Source of the DNA: Cercis canadensis
Lineage: Eukaryota; Streptophyta; Magnoliopsida; Fabales; Fabaceae
Direction: 5' to 3'
Assembly (NCBI GenBank): GCA_003255065.1
Contig: QAOA01002492.1
Coordinates: forward strand, 530,928 to 594,927
Length of the DNA stretch: 64,000 nucleotides
A program made the translations under genes and the position numbers. The notes beneath the pieces are model-generated. The model worked only from the letters and a program-made list of their open reading frames with translations. It was not told where the DNA came from and searched no databases. Below, piece after piece: positions 1 through 12,965 of this stretch. Every line of letters starts with the position of its first letter. The first letter of the stretch is position 1.

Positions 1-154
1 TGCCAAGCGTGCTTATTTATTTGCTTAGTTTAGCTGTGGAATTGAGGAAGCAATTTGATTGTGACTGTTTCTTGCTAGTAGTGAATTTATTTTGCAAGCA
101 TTGTAGAATTATATAATGGTCTCTAAAGATCACTGAAACCCATGAATTCTGCAG
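1..154 (+). other. Intron of the PAP12-like gene (left edge)
   Basis: AT-rich sequence ending in a TCTGCAG acceptor just before the first visible exon. I see no coding potential here. The upstream exons of the gene are outside the window. Confidence 0.7.
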
Positions 155-3100
155 ACAAACTCCAGTTTAATTGAAGGTCGCTGGCAACTAATTTTCACTA
201 CTAGACCAGGAACAGCATCTCCAATTCAGGTTGCGTGTTGGCTGTTTCTCAAATAATTAATCAGATGTATTTATGGCCTATGTATTTCTATGTTTTAAAT
301 GTTCTTTCTCTTGAAACACTAACCATGAAAACAACTATTTTTTACTTTGTATGCATGGATCTATCTTTTCTTCTAGGAATGGATATTTTATGAACTTTGT
401 CAAATTCATAACTCTTTGATAATATCCTCCGTAGTACAAGACATCTCAACAGCTTTCATAGATGTTGATATAAGCTCCTTCTTAAAATTTTTTGGGCTTA
501 TGAAACTGAAATTTACTTAAAAGATGGTAACTGCTATCAGAACAAGTAAAATGTCATAATTTGTCCCAGAAATACCTCACCACTTCATGATATTGTCTTA
601 TCATTGGTTTCTGTGTCACCTTTCCAGAGAACGTTTGTTGGGGTTGACTTTTTCAACGTATTTCAAGAGGTTTATCTTCGAACCAATGATCCACGGGTTT
701 CCAATATTGTGAAATTTTCTGATGCAATAGGTGAGCTCAAAGTTGAGGTAATACTAAATAACTCCAATTAATGTTACTTCTGTAGTTTGATTTATTGTGT
801 AAAGGATATGAATACTAGGATAGAAGTAGTTTTTATATTACACCTGAATGTTTCTTCGCATTTAGCATACACGAATGTATGTTTATCATAATTTGTCATG
901 CATACCAGTTATGTTTTGATGGGGAGCATACTTCAGTGAGATTAAAGGTGACCTTTCCCTCCAAACTGGTTTTAGTTGTTCTAAGTGTAAGAGTACAGAA
1001 GAAAAGAAAATTGCAGTATTCTCAAATGTTTAATATGAATTTTTTAACAGGCATTATCATTTTTACTTACGATGCATGCAAACCTTGTACTTTGACCAGT
1101 TTCTTATGCCTAAGCAACCTCACTATATTAAGTGGAGACAGACAATAATCAAGTAATCAACAAATAGGAAAGAAGTTGGCAAAATTAGAAGTACCAATAA
1201 TGTAGTGTATACCTCAAGCCCATATAAATAAAATAAACTTAGAGTATCACATATATAAACATCAATTTGCCAATCACAAGACAACTTTGGCTAGCCACTT
1301 TGGGCATCATGGTTCAACCTAATTTTCAAGTTGTCTTTGGCCAATTGACATACTTCAGTCTTTGCAAATGGTACCAGAGTATGACCCTGTCATGATGTGT
1401 GATCAAGATAGTAGATCCTCCTTAATAGCATCTTTGGTTCAGTGACATAGTGTGTGAAGCCTGAAAGGAAACTAGTGGTGGTGTTGAGGACTGTGATAGT
1501 AGTGTGGCTGTGGACTGTGGTTGGCTGGTGGCCTATACCTATAAGTGGCTTGCCTTTGGAAATCACTTAAGGGATAATCCTGGTGATTAGATTGGGCTTG
1601 GTTGAGGTTAATTTGGCCTATACCTATAATGCTAGGACACTGGTCAAAACTTCAGTATAAGACTCTGCTGAAATGTGAACAGTGGTAAGTGAGTCATCTG
1701 CCAACTAAGTCTTGCAACTTGTTATGGTTTTATTTGGGTGTTAAGATTTCTGGTTTTTCTATCTATATTATTTTCAATTTTTTGCTTTTTTTTTTTTTTT
1801 CCCTATTTAATCATCTTGCTATTTTTCCTGTCTCTCTTTCCGCCTCCACCTTTACCTAAATTTGGTGAACTCAATTTCCTGAAGAGAAGACTAACTCGTG
1901 AATGGGATAAAATTCCTATTGCCACCTCAACTAAAACGTCACTATATATTATCGCAGGACTACTGGTTCTGATAGTTTCCCTCATAGCATGGTTGTTGTA
2001 ATTGTTCTGCTCCATCCCATTCATTAAAACAGAGGTCTTTATTTGTGCAGAGAAAGGCATAATGAATTAACATTATTTGTTTTGAGGGGCGGGGGAGGGT
2101 GGGAGAAGACACATAGTTAAGATTGGCCTTTTCTTGTCATAATCTTTGTGTACAAGTAATCTACTTGCTATATGTTTCTCATGAGTCAAGAGTCAATAAG
2201 GATTTCCTTCGGGATTTTCTTTAATCCCTTTTGCCCTAATACAGTTGTTAAAGTTGGATGTTTTGTCTGTGCTTGTTCATACTGAGAATATGATGTTATA
2301 TTCCTTTATATGTAGTTGTTCTCTCAATTTCTTATTTGTGTCTTTAATGTATACACAGGCATCTGCGTCAATTGAAGATGGGAAAAGAATCCTTTTTAGG
2401 TTTGATAAGGCGGCCTTTTCATTTAGGTTTCTCCCATTTAAGGTTCCATATCCAGTCCCCTTTAAGCTACTTGGAGACGAAGCAAAGGGTTGGTTAGACA
2501 CGACATATTTGTCCCACACAGGAAACCTCCGTATCTCAAGAGGAAATAAGGTGATTAGGCATTTTCCATACAATTTATTACTTAATCATTTTTGGTTCTC
2601 TTCCTTGTGTAAAATACTTTCTTTTCTGGTACAGATTAGGGTATCTCTAAGCATGCTGTATATTTCTATATTCTAAGCACTATCAGCAAAATATGTGTAG
2701 CGCAGGGAACTACATTTGTGTTGCAGAAGAAAACTGAACCAAGGCAGAGGTTACTCTCAGCCATTTCCTCAGGGGTGGGTGTGAAAGAGGTAAGATTTCC
2801 AATTTGAGTTTCTAGGTTGAAAGAAATGTTTTTCTTGTTTTGTATCAGACCATTATAATTTTTAACATCCATAATTTCAACAGGCAATAGATGAGCTTAT
2901 TTCCTTAAATCAGACTACTGGTAAAGGTGAACCAGAACTACAGGAGGGAGAGTGGCTGTTGATATGGAGTTCACAGGTAGGTTTTTGATATCTGAACAAC
3001 AAAGGTGTAATTAACTAGTATGTAGTTGTGAAATCCAATTCCTTTTATCCTTTTTGTAACATCATATTTTTTTCCTTTCTTCAAATAATATGTTCTAGTT

Positions 3101-6100
3101 CCATTAGTGAGAATAGTATACTCAAGCCTTGATAAGTAATTACTATAGAGTAAAAATGGATAATCCTGAATTATTTATAAGATTTTATGTAAATACTTCC
3201 GTTCATATTAAAAATCTTCAGGTTCTAATCTCAGTGTTCTGAGTTAATTCTGTGGATTAGTGATGTCAATGACCACTTTGTCCTTTTGTATTCTTGTTTA
3301 TTCCATAAATTTACCTTTCTGTTGATCATGATTTGCTTTTTGACCTTTTGTATCATAAAGGTTTTTCTTCATGTGATCAAACCTAGTAATTTGAATGTGC
3401 TGCTACCTAGATCAGACCACAACTTAGTTTAATTCATCAGTTGTAAGAGTGCATTAGTTATGTATGCATACATACATTGCAGAATGCAGAAAGATGTCTA
3501 TCTAGTTATTTTGAACAAAATGGGCTGGGGAGTTAATTCAGTACAAGGCCAAATATATAGCTTATGATCACACCAGAGCAAATGCGTAAAGCTATTGATT
3601 TCATATTCTTCTGCCTGCAGTCATTCATATATATGTCTGTTACCATCCCTTTGGATGTGGGACTATCAACTCTTTATACACTCACAAGAAAATACACACA
3701 CGCAGCATGTACATATGAATATAGACACAGACAGACATGTGCAAACTTAAATTCTCTCTCTCTCTCCTGGCCCCCCTCACTTTCTTTCTCCCGAAGATAT
3801 ACACAAACTTGATATGCTTTGGGGGATCTTTACAGATTTTCTAGTTAATGTTCATTGCGGCTAATGAAAACTGTCAATTTTAAGTCCATGAGACACATTC
3901 TTGTCTTATACTGGTGCCTATCAGGACAACTTTTGAACATTTCCAGTACCAGAACAAAATCTAGAGGATCCAAAACAGCTCTGCTTTATATATATATAAC
4001 CCACTGGATCTTTTGCATGAGCCCTGTGGACTTTCTCACTCACCGAACATGAGGCATATATAGGGTTCTGCTGTGCCACGAGGCACGGCTATAGGAGTAA
4101 TGAAAATGAGGAAGTTATGTGTATAAAAAAACTGTGTCTAGGGTGAGTTCTTCTTTCTGTCATCACCCTTGCTAGACTCCCCCTTAGACACATATATATA
4201 TATATATATATAAATGTTCTGAACTTTCATTATTTATTTTCATTCTGTAATGGTTATAGAGATTTGATTCCTTCGTAGTGCCAAACGCAAAAGTAACCCT
4301 GTAATGTTTTCTGTCAAGTTTTTCCTCCTACTAGTTGATTATTGTAGAAGCCGAGCTTTGAATTTGACTTCAATTACTTTTAAAACAAATCAAGCATAAA
4401 TTTTAGTGAGAATGAAGAGAATCCTTAGTAGGTTTCGAAATGAACTTTAGTACTGACATCACCAAGTTTACTAACACAAAAGCCAGGTCAAAGGGTGCAA
4501 AGTAACTACTTGATGAACTTGAGGACCATGCTAGAGTTGTCTTGATACTTGAAAGGTAATATATATTTACTCTATATAAATATCTATTACATAAATATAT
4601 TAATGTATATGGGTATGGAGGTATGTATATGCACATAAAAATGTTTATATGTGCTAATGTTGTGTGCTTATTATTTTCTTCCTATTAAATTTTTCATAAG
4701 TGGGCTTTAAAGAGTTGACAATTCTACATCAAAATGGAGTTGGTAAATGGAAGAACATTGCATAGTGATTGACTCTGAACCTAATTGCTTAAGCTTTTGT
4801 ATATGTTTGTGTCTTTTCAGTGCTGGCTTACAAGCCTCGTTTTTCCTAACACTTTCTTCTTTTCATTTTTGGAAACTAATCAATTGTCATAGAAGAGGCA
4901 ACCTTGTAGTCCTCAGATAGGCCTCATCTAGAATATTCGGGTCTCAACTTTGATTTTTGAACTACAAACTAATCAATTGGGAGAAGATTTAATGCTTAGA
5001 ACAATGTTCATCGTGTTATGCTTCATTTTAAGCTAGTGGAAATATAAATGTTTATGCTATGAAGTTTTATCTTTCTGACTGAACCACATCTTTTCTCTTC
5101 AGACAGAGACAGATTCTTGGTTAGAGAATGCTGCCAATGGTCTTATGGGCAAGCAGGTAATCAGTTGAATCTCCTTAAAATATTTATTTTACTATGACCT
5201 CCATAGATACTGCCTCACTTCTTCAGTTTGCATATTACTATGATTGTTGCAGATTATCTGGGAGAATGGACGGATACAGTATCTCATTGACGTCATTCTT
5301 GGACTCAAGTTCTCTATGAATGGCAAGTTTTTGTAAGTTTCCTGTGATTAAGGTATACAAAATTGTGTAGTTATCTTAAGGAGATATTACACTCAATTAC
5401 AAAAATAAAAGGATGAAAAAATAAGTAACCTTACTGAAAAATTGGAGTTGACGGAAGCAATCTCCTCTTTCAATTATGCTGATTACTAGAAGAAATGTTG
5501 ATAAAACTGATGTTTGCTAAGGGTTTTATGGACTGGTTTGTCTTCTGCATAACAGGAATTATATTTTCAATTGCGTTAAATGAGTTTTCCATGGCTATTT
5601 GAGTGAGACAATGGTTAGAGATGATCTTTTATTTCCCTTATTTGTAATAGCCATGAATGAGATACTAAAGGTTGTTACTGAAAAGTCAAGCTTGAAGTTC
5701 CTGTTGAGCTGCAAGAAAAATGATCCATCTGACTTTTCAGATGACTTACTGCTGATTTGTCATGCTGATGAAAGCATCAACAAGAAAGCTGGAGTATGGT
5801 CTTCTTCATTTCTTTGTAACCTCAGCACTGTAAGTGGATAAAGGGGAAAGCCAAATCCATAGTGCTGGTTTAAGAAAGCTATAGACATGGGATATTGGGA
5901 AACGTTTTGACTTTGTGGAAAGGGCTTACAGTTGTTAAATAGCTTGATGTCCCACTGTTGTCATCCTTAACAAGATTGCTTCAACTTAATTGAAATTGAA
6001 TGAGTGGTGTACTTGAACCTACTGTTCTAGACACTTCGAAAAATGTAAAGCTAAAGAAGTTGAGAACCTAATACCAAATATGACTATCAAGTGGTGTTGA

Positions 6101-7709
6101 CATGAAGATGAGGGCCTGGTGTTGAAATTGTAAAAAAGGAAGGGAAACAGGATGTAGCTTGAGGAGTAGAAGGATTAAGCCTTGAAATGAAGTTGCTTTG
6201 ATGAATCATATATGAAAAATTCACACAAAAGATGACATGCTTTTCTTTAAAATGGTGCCTGATATTAAATTCAAAGGAAGAGACAGTCTCAAAACACCTG
6301 AAAATAGCAGCTGAACTTGGAGAAAATACTGAATATTGGAGAGAAATTGAAAAGCTTTATCTTGTACCGAAAGAAATAAGGCCAAGGAAAGGTTTCTTGT
6401 AAGCTAGATGGTTCCTTGAAGGCACTTTGAAAGACCTAACATATAAACAAAGCCTTCTCAGAATATGCAACTGTGGCTGCCTTGTAAAGACATGGAAAGT
6501 GGATATTGTCTAATGCTACATATTCTGTATGTAATTGTATGGAAGAAATTGAGAAATTAATGATCTCATTGTAAGATGATGTTGACAAACTCTTTTGGGT
6601 TGCTGATACTGAAGGAAGATTCTTGATGAGTAATGATTGGCTTATCTTAAAGAGTTTGCAGCTAAAGTTCCATGATTCAACCTACTTCAGATGAAAGAAA
6701 ATATCAAGACAAGGATTGATAATTTGTCTTACTGTCAAAGAACCATGAAGGAAGGATTACATCCTATGAGTTCATGAAACTTTACATGGCATATGCATGT
6801 GAATGATCATCAGCCGTTTAGGTATGAAAATATAATCTAGAAAAGGTTCAGGAAGAAAGGAATGAAAGCATGGGAGGCAGAGGATCATATGACAAAGATC
6901 ATCAGTTGAAAGGATCCTGCTAATGAATTAAGTGCGACATTTGCCTCTATAAAATGCTGAATATGCACTTATGGAATGGAAGTGTACAATTTATTTAAAA
7001 ACAAAAAGCAGTAATATAACCAGGAAGTTCTTATCTAGGAAATCATGATGATGTGTACGAGTCTTTATGGTAGAATTTGAAAACTGTACCATTAAGTATA
7101 ATGTAAGGTGCAGAATATAGCCACTGACTTTTTGCTAGTTTGAAAACAATAATTGTGAGTTCGTTCTACCAGTACCAAAGACCTTGATAGGCAGTTTCTA
7201 CAGACAGAATTGTCCTCATCTAAGGGATTTGATCAAAGAAATTAATCTATATTCACATATAAATAGAAAGGGAAGAACTTGATCTCTTCCTTAAATGGCC
7301 TTTTTAATATGTCAGCTGGACTGGATGTTCTTACTTATTGTTTCTTCAAACATTTGCAGCAAATCTGGCTCCAGATTGTATGACGTAACAATGGATGATG
7401 CAGCAATTATTGGTGGTCCCTTTGGATATCCCATTGAAATGGAAAACAAGTTTGTCCTTGAGCTTCTGTAAGATTACATATCCGAGTATCATGTTCTCTT
7501 TTAAATAGTTAATCCAGTTTACATATAGAAGTTTGTTATAAAATAGATATTGTATGCTTATGTTCTTCTTTTATCTCTGCAAGAGTATGCTTAATTTTAT
7601 TAGTCAAGTTTTCTGTCGCAGATATGGTGATGAGAAGATCAGAATAAGCAACGGATACAATAAAATTACGTTTGTACATATACGCATAGGGGGATCAAGG
7701 CTGAATTAA
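155..7709 (+). CDS. PAP12: Plastid-lipid-associated protein, PAP/fibrillin family (PAP12-like), 5'-partial
   Basis: The nine exons I could splice are 155-229, 628-747, 2359-2550, 2706-2789, 2884-2976, 5103-5156, 5253-5332, 7360-7467 and 7622-7709. All junctions are GT-AG and in frame, giving 297 residues to a TAA stop at 7707. The protein has two fibrillin-type repeats. The first starts with EGRWQLIFTTRPGTASPIQ and continues with GVDFFNVFQEVYLR. The second starts with EGEWLLIWSSQ and contains NGLMGKQIIWENGRIQYLID. Two such PAP modules in one protein match Arabidopsis PAP12 (At1g51110). Family members associate with plastid lipids such as plastoglobules and thylakoids; the exact role of this one is inferred only. 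About 110 N-terminal residues, including the expected chloroplast transit peptide, lie off the left edge. Introns 2 (about 1.6 kb), 5 (about 2.1 kb) and 7 (about 2.0 kb) are long, and intron 7 contains a LINE remnant. Confidence 0.93.
4192..4212. repeat. (TA)n microsatellite
   Basis: About 10 TA units in intron 5 of the PAP12-like gene. Similar TA tracts occur at 8058-8082 and 50005-50030. Confidence 0.9.
5599..7310 (+). mobile_element. Decayed L1-type LINE fragment (reverse transcriptase and zf-RVT region) in an intron
   Basis: Translation of the start gives LFPLFVIAMNEILKVV, followed about 30 residues later by SDDLLLICHADESI. This matches the plant L1 reverse-transcriptase block (SPxLFVIxMExLS ... 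FADDLLLFCxAD) with the first D of FADD changed to S. It continues with a broken LSTVSG...KPNP segment (the FSxxSGLxxNxxKS block) and a LDVPLLSS remnant of the YLGVPL block. Further down, around 6590-6650, LFWVADTEGRFLMSNDWLIL resembles the VWxxxxxGxFSVKSAW block. Frames change repeatedly and stops are frequent, so it is dead. It lies in intron 7 in the same orientation as the host gene. The 5' end and the poly-A tail are not recognisable, so both boundaries are approximate. Confidence 0.7.
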
Positions 7710-8569
7710 TTCTATGGTTAGCTGAAATTAGTAGAGAATAATCATCCTAATTGTATATTTGGCACCCTGGATTCAAAGCATGTATATGATGAATGGAAAG
7801 TAAGGGCCTGCTTTTGGAAATGTTTCTTTATAACCATTTTCAGTTTTTATTTCTTGAAATATATTTTCATTTTTCAAAAATTTTAGGAAATATGTTTGGT
7901 TTGCAAAGCTGAAAACTATTTCTAGAAAATGAAAACAATGAAAAAATGTTTGGTATGAAAATTTCAAAAAATGAAAACATGTTTGGTTAATTTATTTTTT
8001 ATTCATTTCTTGTCCATTTTTAATAAGGTTTCAGATAATTTATCTTCACATTTACTATATATATATATATATATATATATACAAAAAGAATAGGTAGTTT
8101 GCTATCCTTGGTTTCTATAGCTTAGAAACCCTATATGCAAGAAAACCTCATATAGTATTACTCTCATCTTTTTTGTTTTTGTTTTTTGTTTTAGATCATT
8201 TTTACATTTGCATAATTGCACATATCAGATTTAACAAAAATTTTGCACAGGCTCACTTAAATTATTTTTTAGTCCAATCCTACCCATGACTCATCCAACG
8301 TAAAAATAACATGAGAAAAGTATCACTTGTTCTATAAGATCATCATAATGGCATTGAAGTAAGCAAGATAGTTTAAGAATTGAACCTTGATGGTTAAGCC
8401 TCTTAACTCAGATAACAGGGACACAAGCCACAATGTTCAGCCAAAAAAGCAAGGACATAAGATTTAACCACAATAGTCACTGAACTATGTCTTTAGCCAT
8501 ATCAATCAAATAAATTTTCCTATACTAATCAAAGCCCTTTCAATGTAAAAACAATATTAACAAGTTCTA

Positions 8570-9832
8570 TTTTCCCACATTTCATTGGCAATATTTTCTC
8601 TAACTTGTGCTATTTGGGCAATTTGAGCAGCATCAACAGCAATGCCTTCTTAATGTCTTATTCCATGTTTTCCTTGTATTGTCACACTTTGAGAATAATC
8701 TTCAAAATGTCTATATGTGACATGTTGTATCTAAATGAAGTTTGAATAGTGCAACAAGTCGTAGGGCCTTTGTCTTCTTATTAGATAATTTGGCATTAAT
8801 TTTAAAATGAGAAGTCTGGCCTTCAATACTCCAAAGCACCTTTCATAATTAAACAATTCATGTTTGTCTCTTGGTCAACTTTGACCACGATAATCTATAA
8901 ATGGTATCTCTGGCCACAATATGGAGCAAGATATCCAGACATATTAGGATAACCATAATCAACAAGATAAAATTGATTTGTTAAAAGACAAACAAGAACT
9001 TTCATAAGATAACTTAAATGATAATGAAGTATCATTTTACTTAACAATATTTTAATTTGTTGATATACCTCCACGAGGCTTAGGAAAATTGTTTTTGAGC
9101 TTCAAGGCATCTAAAAACACCCTTGAATCATTTGTTGTCCCTTCCCATCTAGTATACACAAAGGTGAACAACATATCAAAATCACATACTGCTATCATGT
9201 TTTGTGTTACTAAAATTTTTCTTCCACGAAAGGCCATTTGTTTTCTTATAGGATCCTAAGTAGCAACATGTGTGCCATCAATAGCACCAATGCAATCCTA
9301 GAATAGAAACAAACTATTTTAAATTAAAATTTTCATTGATTAAAATACAATAAGAATAGAAGTAAATGCTCACCTTAGAATACATGTGTACCCAACATGT
9401 ATACGGCGCTCTAAGTACTATTCTAAACCATTTGCTTACTGTTTGAAGAGAATGTTGAAAATGTTCTGCAACAATTATGTGGTGCAAGCTATGACAAACT
9501 ATGATTGAGAACATTGCCAATGCTTCCTCTACACTTAATCTTTTACCATCCTTTAAATTTGCCACATTTTTTAAAGCATCACAGAAGTTCAAAAATATAT
9601 GTTTCTCCATTCAAAAACTTTCATAACATCTAGCTTTATGGCCAACCAAAAATTCAAGTGTATACATCCTTCTTGTCAACATAGAAGTTCTACAAGGTAT
9701 CTTGTCAACAAACATCCTTTGATATTTCATGATTAATTGAATCATAATTAAGTCTCCTAAATTATCATCCAAGTCGCTTGATTCTGTACTGCTCTCAATG
9801 CTTGAATTATCTCTACAATCATCCAAGCACAT
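8570..9832 (-). pseudogene. Harbinger DDE transposase (DDE_Tnp_4 / HARBI1-like), broken
   Basis: Read on the minus strand. The N-terminal half (9314-9832) contains RRMYTLEFLVGH and LSVEEALAMFSIIVCH, the helix-rich region before the catalytic core. After an intron-like gap comes DCIGAIDGTHVAT with the first catalytic Asp, then RGRKILVTQNMIAVCDFDM and YTRWEGTTNDSRVF (second Asp). QFYLVDYGYPNMSGYLAP follows at about 8890-8960, then NYERCFGVLKARLLILK with the catalytic Glu at about 8800-8850. This order is diagnostic for PIF/Harbinger transposases. Stops and frameshifts separate the blocks. About nine residues before NYERCFGVLK (the usual RHSSLRN-type stretch) appear to be missing. Confidence 0.85.
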
Positions 9833-10090
9833 ATTGACCTGTTCAAAAGTTCAACACACATTACACATTACACATTAACAATAAACTATTAAAATATGAA
9901 AGGTAACATAACTTAGACATAAGTCTAGTAGTCTTAATAACTTTAAATATATTGATAAGCATAGTAAGGTTATACAATTTATAAGTACTGGATAAGATCT
10001 TAAAAGCTAAAATGACATGAAATAACAATAATATTAATAGGTTATACAATCAATCAATGCATCCTACTCGAAGGATTCTAGCCAACCCTT

Positions 10091-10995
10091 TCATCTAAAA
10101 GCCAGCATCTTAATGAACATGGACCTCCAATCTGGATCCTTAAATATCTTTGTTGACTTATTGTACAAAGAACCTGAAACATCGTCCATAGAGTCTAATA
10201 ACTCCATACATGCATCAATGGAATATGGATCATCTAAGGGATTTGCTTGTGCTTTATACCATTCTGCCTTGGCCTTACTTGCCTCTATCCTTGTACTCAT
10301 TGTTTTAGCCCATTGGTCCAAGCATGCTTATAGTTTTTTTGACTTCGATATCTTTGGCTTTTTATGTCGATGCTCACTTGATGAACTACTTGCCTTATTT
10401 TTTTTACCACCCTCTTTGGGACCTTCATCCTCAACATCAATAGTATGCACATCTTTTGAAAGAAAATAATCCTCTAGCTTTCGCTCCTAATATGATGTTG
10501 GTGGCTTTGGAGTGGAGGCATGACTTAACGCACCAGTTGTTGTGCTAGTATTGAATATTTAACCTAAAATTTTATAGTTGTGCTCAAAACCATGCTTTCT
10601 AAATTGCTGATAGAATATTCCTTTCTTTAAAAATGATGAATAAATTTTAGTAAAATATAATTGCAAATATAGTAATACTAATCAATAAATTTTGCATGTA
10701 CCGAAATAAGGTCTTGCCAAACTTCTTCATTAGAATTTACATGGTTTGATTCTATATCCCATGTAACTCCTGTGCAGCTCAGTAAAGTTGAAAACTCACA
10801 ATGTTGAATGCAAAGACAGTTAAACTTCCCTTTCAATCTCACAACACCATAATTTTCTCCATTAATTTCTGTCAATTCATCATTTATTTCTTTCCAAATC
10901 TTCAACTTAAATGTTGACGATTGCAATTCATTTTTCTTCACTCGATCATATATTAGTTGAATGAAAGCTTTCATATTTTGGGCTAGCCATTCCAT
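10091..10995 (-). pseudogene. Harbinger accessory protein, Myb/SANT-like DNA-binding ORF, broken
   Basis: Minus strand. The N-terminal part (10678-10995) has KLKIWKEINDELTEINGENY...KGKFNCL and EVWQDLISVHAK, the Myb/SANT-like domain of plant Harbinger ORF1 and related MYB-domain host proteins. The C-terminal part (10091-10321) has DQWAKTMSTRIEASKAKAEWYK and DPYSIDACMELLDSMDDVS...FKDPDWRSMFIKM, the conserved tail of the same family. The linker between them (about 10322-10677) is Ser/Lys-rich in pieces and interrupted by stops. In active elements this protein binds the transposon ends and helps the transposase. It lies upstream of the transposase on the same strand, as expected. Confidence 0.8.
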
Positions 10996-11230
10996 AGTAT
11001 CTCCCTTTCACTTTTCCCTCCCATATATTTTCTAGTTACATAATATGATATTAAATAAAAAAAAAATCTACAAAGTTAACATATAAAAAATGCAGGAAAT
11101 AATGTTCAAACCACAAACACTAATTTCAATCAAATAAATCAAACTCTCACCCATCTAGATATTTACATAGTGAGTTCATTAAACCTCTTGCCTAGAGAAC
11201 TACAAGAATACTATAAATTATGCGATAGTG

Positions 11231-11417
11231 ATTTAGGCTTTTGTAAAACTTTATTCAATGGACTGATTAATTAATTTATATATTTGTATTTGTTGTTTGT
11301 ACAAAGTAGACTTAGGGTTTTGCAAAAGTTTGTTGAATAATATTGTCTGCATGTGCTTCACTGAATGGATTGATTAATTCATTTATATATTTGTGTTTGT
11401 TGTTTGTACAAAGTAGG
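11231..11417. repeat. Tandem duplication of about 95 bp
   Basis: Two adjacent direct copies, about 11231-11320 and 11321-11417. Each runs from a TTAGGxTTTTG head through an ATTCATTTATATATTTGT-like middle to TTGTTTGTACAAAGTAG. The second copy runs into the MULE transposase reading frame. Confidence 0.75.
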
Positions 11418-12632
11418 CTTTCTATTGTAGAGAATCTCAAGTTTGCCATACATCATGGTGGATTTTCTGTGGGTGGAGCTCATTCACAACAGTATGTGGG
11501 TGGGAAAACTATTGAGAGTCAAAACTATGATCCTGATGAAATCTCTATTTTTGATGTTCAAAAGATGGTTGATTCACTGTGGTACAGGTCCCATTCTATG
11601 GTGTGGTTTAGACTTCTTGATAAGTGTATAAGTAATGGGCTAAGACCCCTTAATAGTGATGAAGACATTCTTGAGCTACTTAAAGTTGTTAAGGGTGTTC
11701 ATTTAATTGACTTTTATGTTGAGCATGTGATTGATGAATCTGATATGGTAGATGCAATATTGCTGTTGTTGAATAATGTGGATAATGATGTGAATGTAGA
11801 AGATATGGAGGGTGAACATGTGCCAAAAGAAGAGCAAGATAATGAGGATGAGAATATGACAAATGTGGAGTTGAATCTTGAGAAATACAATGAAGACTAT
11901 GATTGGACAAATGCATTGCCAAAGGATCCACAATCTTCACAACCAATAGGTACTAAACAACAATAAGAGTCTAAAGGAGTAACTGATGCTCCAGTAGGAA
12001 CTGAACAACATTTTCAAGGAGGTGGGACCTCACATGTCCCTATAGAAATACCACCAGAGGAGATTTATGACTCTAAACAGTTGGAAATTGCTTCACCATC
12101 TGACGATGATGTATATGTAAGAAGACCAAAATACCCCAAGTTTAAATTTCTAGAAGACCTAAAGAAGATACGTTTTGAACTGGGGTTGAGGTTTAGCTCA
12201 CTAAAATTGGAAAAGCAAGCTGTCAAAGAATATACCATTGCCAATAGAAGGAATTTGAAGATCCAAAAAAAATAATGGCAAGAGATTAGTGGTTAAATGC
12301 AAGTGGTCTGTAAGAATTAGTAAAGTGCAAGGGCAATGATATTTTCAAGTGAAGATAATAAATGACTCACAGGTGTCCAAGAACATCGATGAATAGACAA
12401 GCCAAAACAAGCTTCTTAGCTTAAAAGTTTATGGAAAGCGTAAGGAAAGAACCAGATCTGAAGACAAAGCAAGTGATGGAAGATGCTAGGGAAAAATGGA
12501 GCTTGAAACTATCTAAATGGCAAGCATATAGAGCAAAGAAGTTGGCTCAATACATGTAGAGGGAGCGGCTGACCAACAATATGCAAACCTGTGGGATTAT
12601 GCAGAAGAGTTGAAGAGAAGCAACCTAGGATC
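11343..12632 (+). pseudogene. MULE (MuDR-type) transposase N-terminal remnant with PB1-like domain
   Basis: The open part (11343-11966) reads KFAIHHGGFSVGGAHSQQY, then YDPDEISIFDVQKMVDSL and VVKGVHLIDFYVEHVID. This is the PB1-like N-terminal domain of plant MuDR-type transposases. It is followed by an acidic Asn/Glu/Asp stretch. After a stop come FKFLEDLKKIRFELGLRFSSL (the MuDR N-terminal domain) and frame-shifted pieces, ending at about 12560-12630 with YANLWDYAEELKRSN, the segment just before the catalytic core. The DDE core and zinc-finger end are missing because an LTR-like sequence starts at 12635. No terminal inverted repeats were found. Confidence 0.8.
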
Positions 12633-12634
12633 CT

Positions 12635-12965
12635 TGATAAGTCGGTTTTATAACACTTATCTTGTATTTATCTACCTTGTTAATTGTTTGTTCTAGGGTA
12701 TTTTGAGTTTGATTCTTATGAATTATTGTTTCTTTTATAGGTTTTTACGTTAGAAGTCTTTGGAAGTCACTTTGGTGTTTTTCAATGTCAAAAAGACCAA
12801 GTTTTAGAAAATTTGGGATGAAGACAGCAACTTGGGCTCCGCAGCCCCCAATTTGCAAAGAAAACCAAATAACAGACAAAAGCTAAGGATCTGCAACCCC
12901 CTCTAGATAGAAGCTAGGGCGCTGCAGCCCCCAATCTGGGCACCGCAGCCCCCTCCTCGAGGTTT
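12635..12965 (+). mobile_element. LTR head related to the Athila element at 27340
   Basis: Starts TGATAAGTCGGTTTTATA and parallels the LTR at 27340 and its partner at 34619 for about 330 bp. Shared landmarks include CTAGGGTATTTTGAGTTTGATTCTTATG, the TTAGAAGTCTTTGGAAGTCACTT stretch, and C-rich GCAGCCCC/GCGCTGCAGCCCCC motifs. Beyond about 12965 the similarity fades into T-rich sequence, so this is either a truncated LTR or a diverged family. It abuts the MULE transposase remnant. No target duplication was identified. Confidence 0.7.

Larger units (their letters stand above)
7804..11030 (-). mobile_element. PIF/Harbinger transposon with two genes, decayed
   Basis: This interval carries the usual two-gene content of plant PIF/Harbinger elements, both genes on the minus strand: a Myb/SANT-like ORF at about 10091-10995 and a DDE transposase at about 8570-9832. 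The left end at 7804 begins GGGCCTGCTTTTGGAAA, which resembles the PIF terminal repeat, and is preceded by TAA, the expected 3-bp target duplication. The next 180 bp repeat TTTGG and GAAAAC-type subterminal motifs. I could not find the matching right-hand terminal repeat. The right boundary is therefore approximate and may have been lost when the neighbouring MULE arrived. Confidence 0.75.

Noticed and set aside
1738-2060. Hydrophobic plus-strand frame and opposite minus-strand frame
   Set aside because: They sit in an intron of the PAP12-like gene over a T-rich tract. The hydrophobicity comes from poly-T codons.
11689-11946. Minus-strand frames of 85 and 76 aa
   Set aside because: They lie fully opposite the MULE transposase reading frame. 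Their composition (His/Ile-rich) is the shadow of its Asp/Asn/Glu-rich codons.
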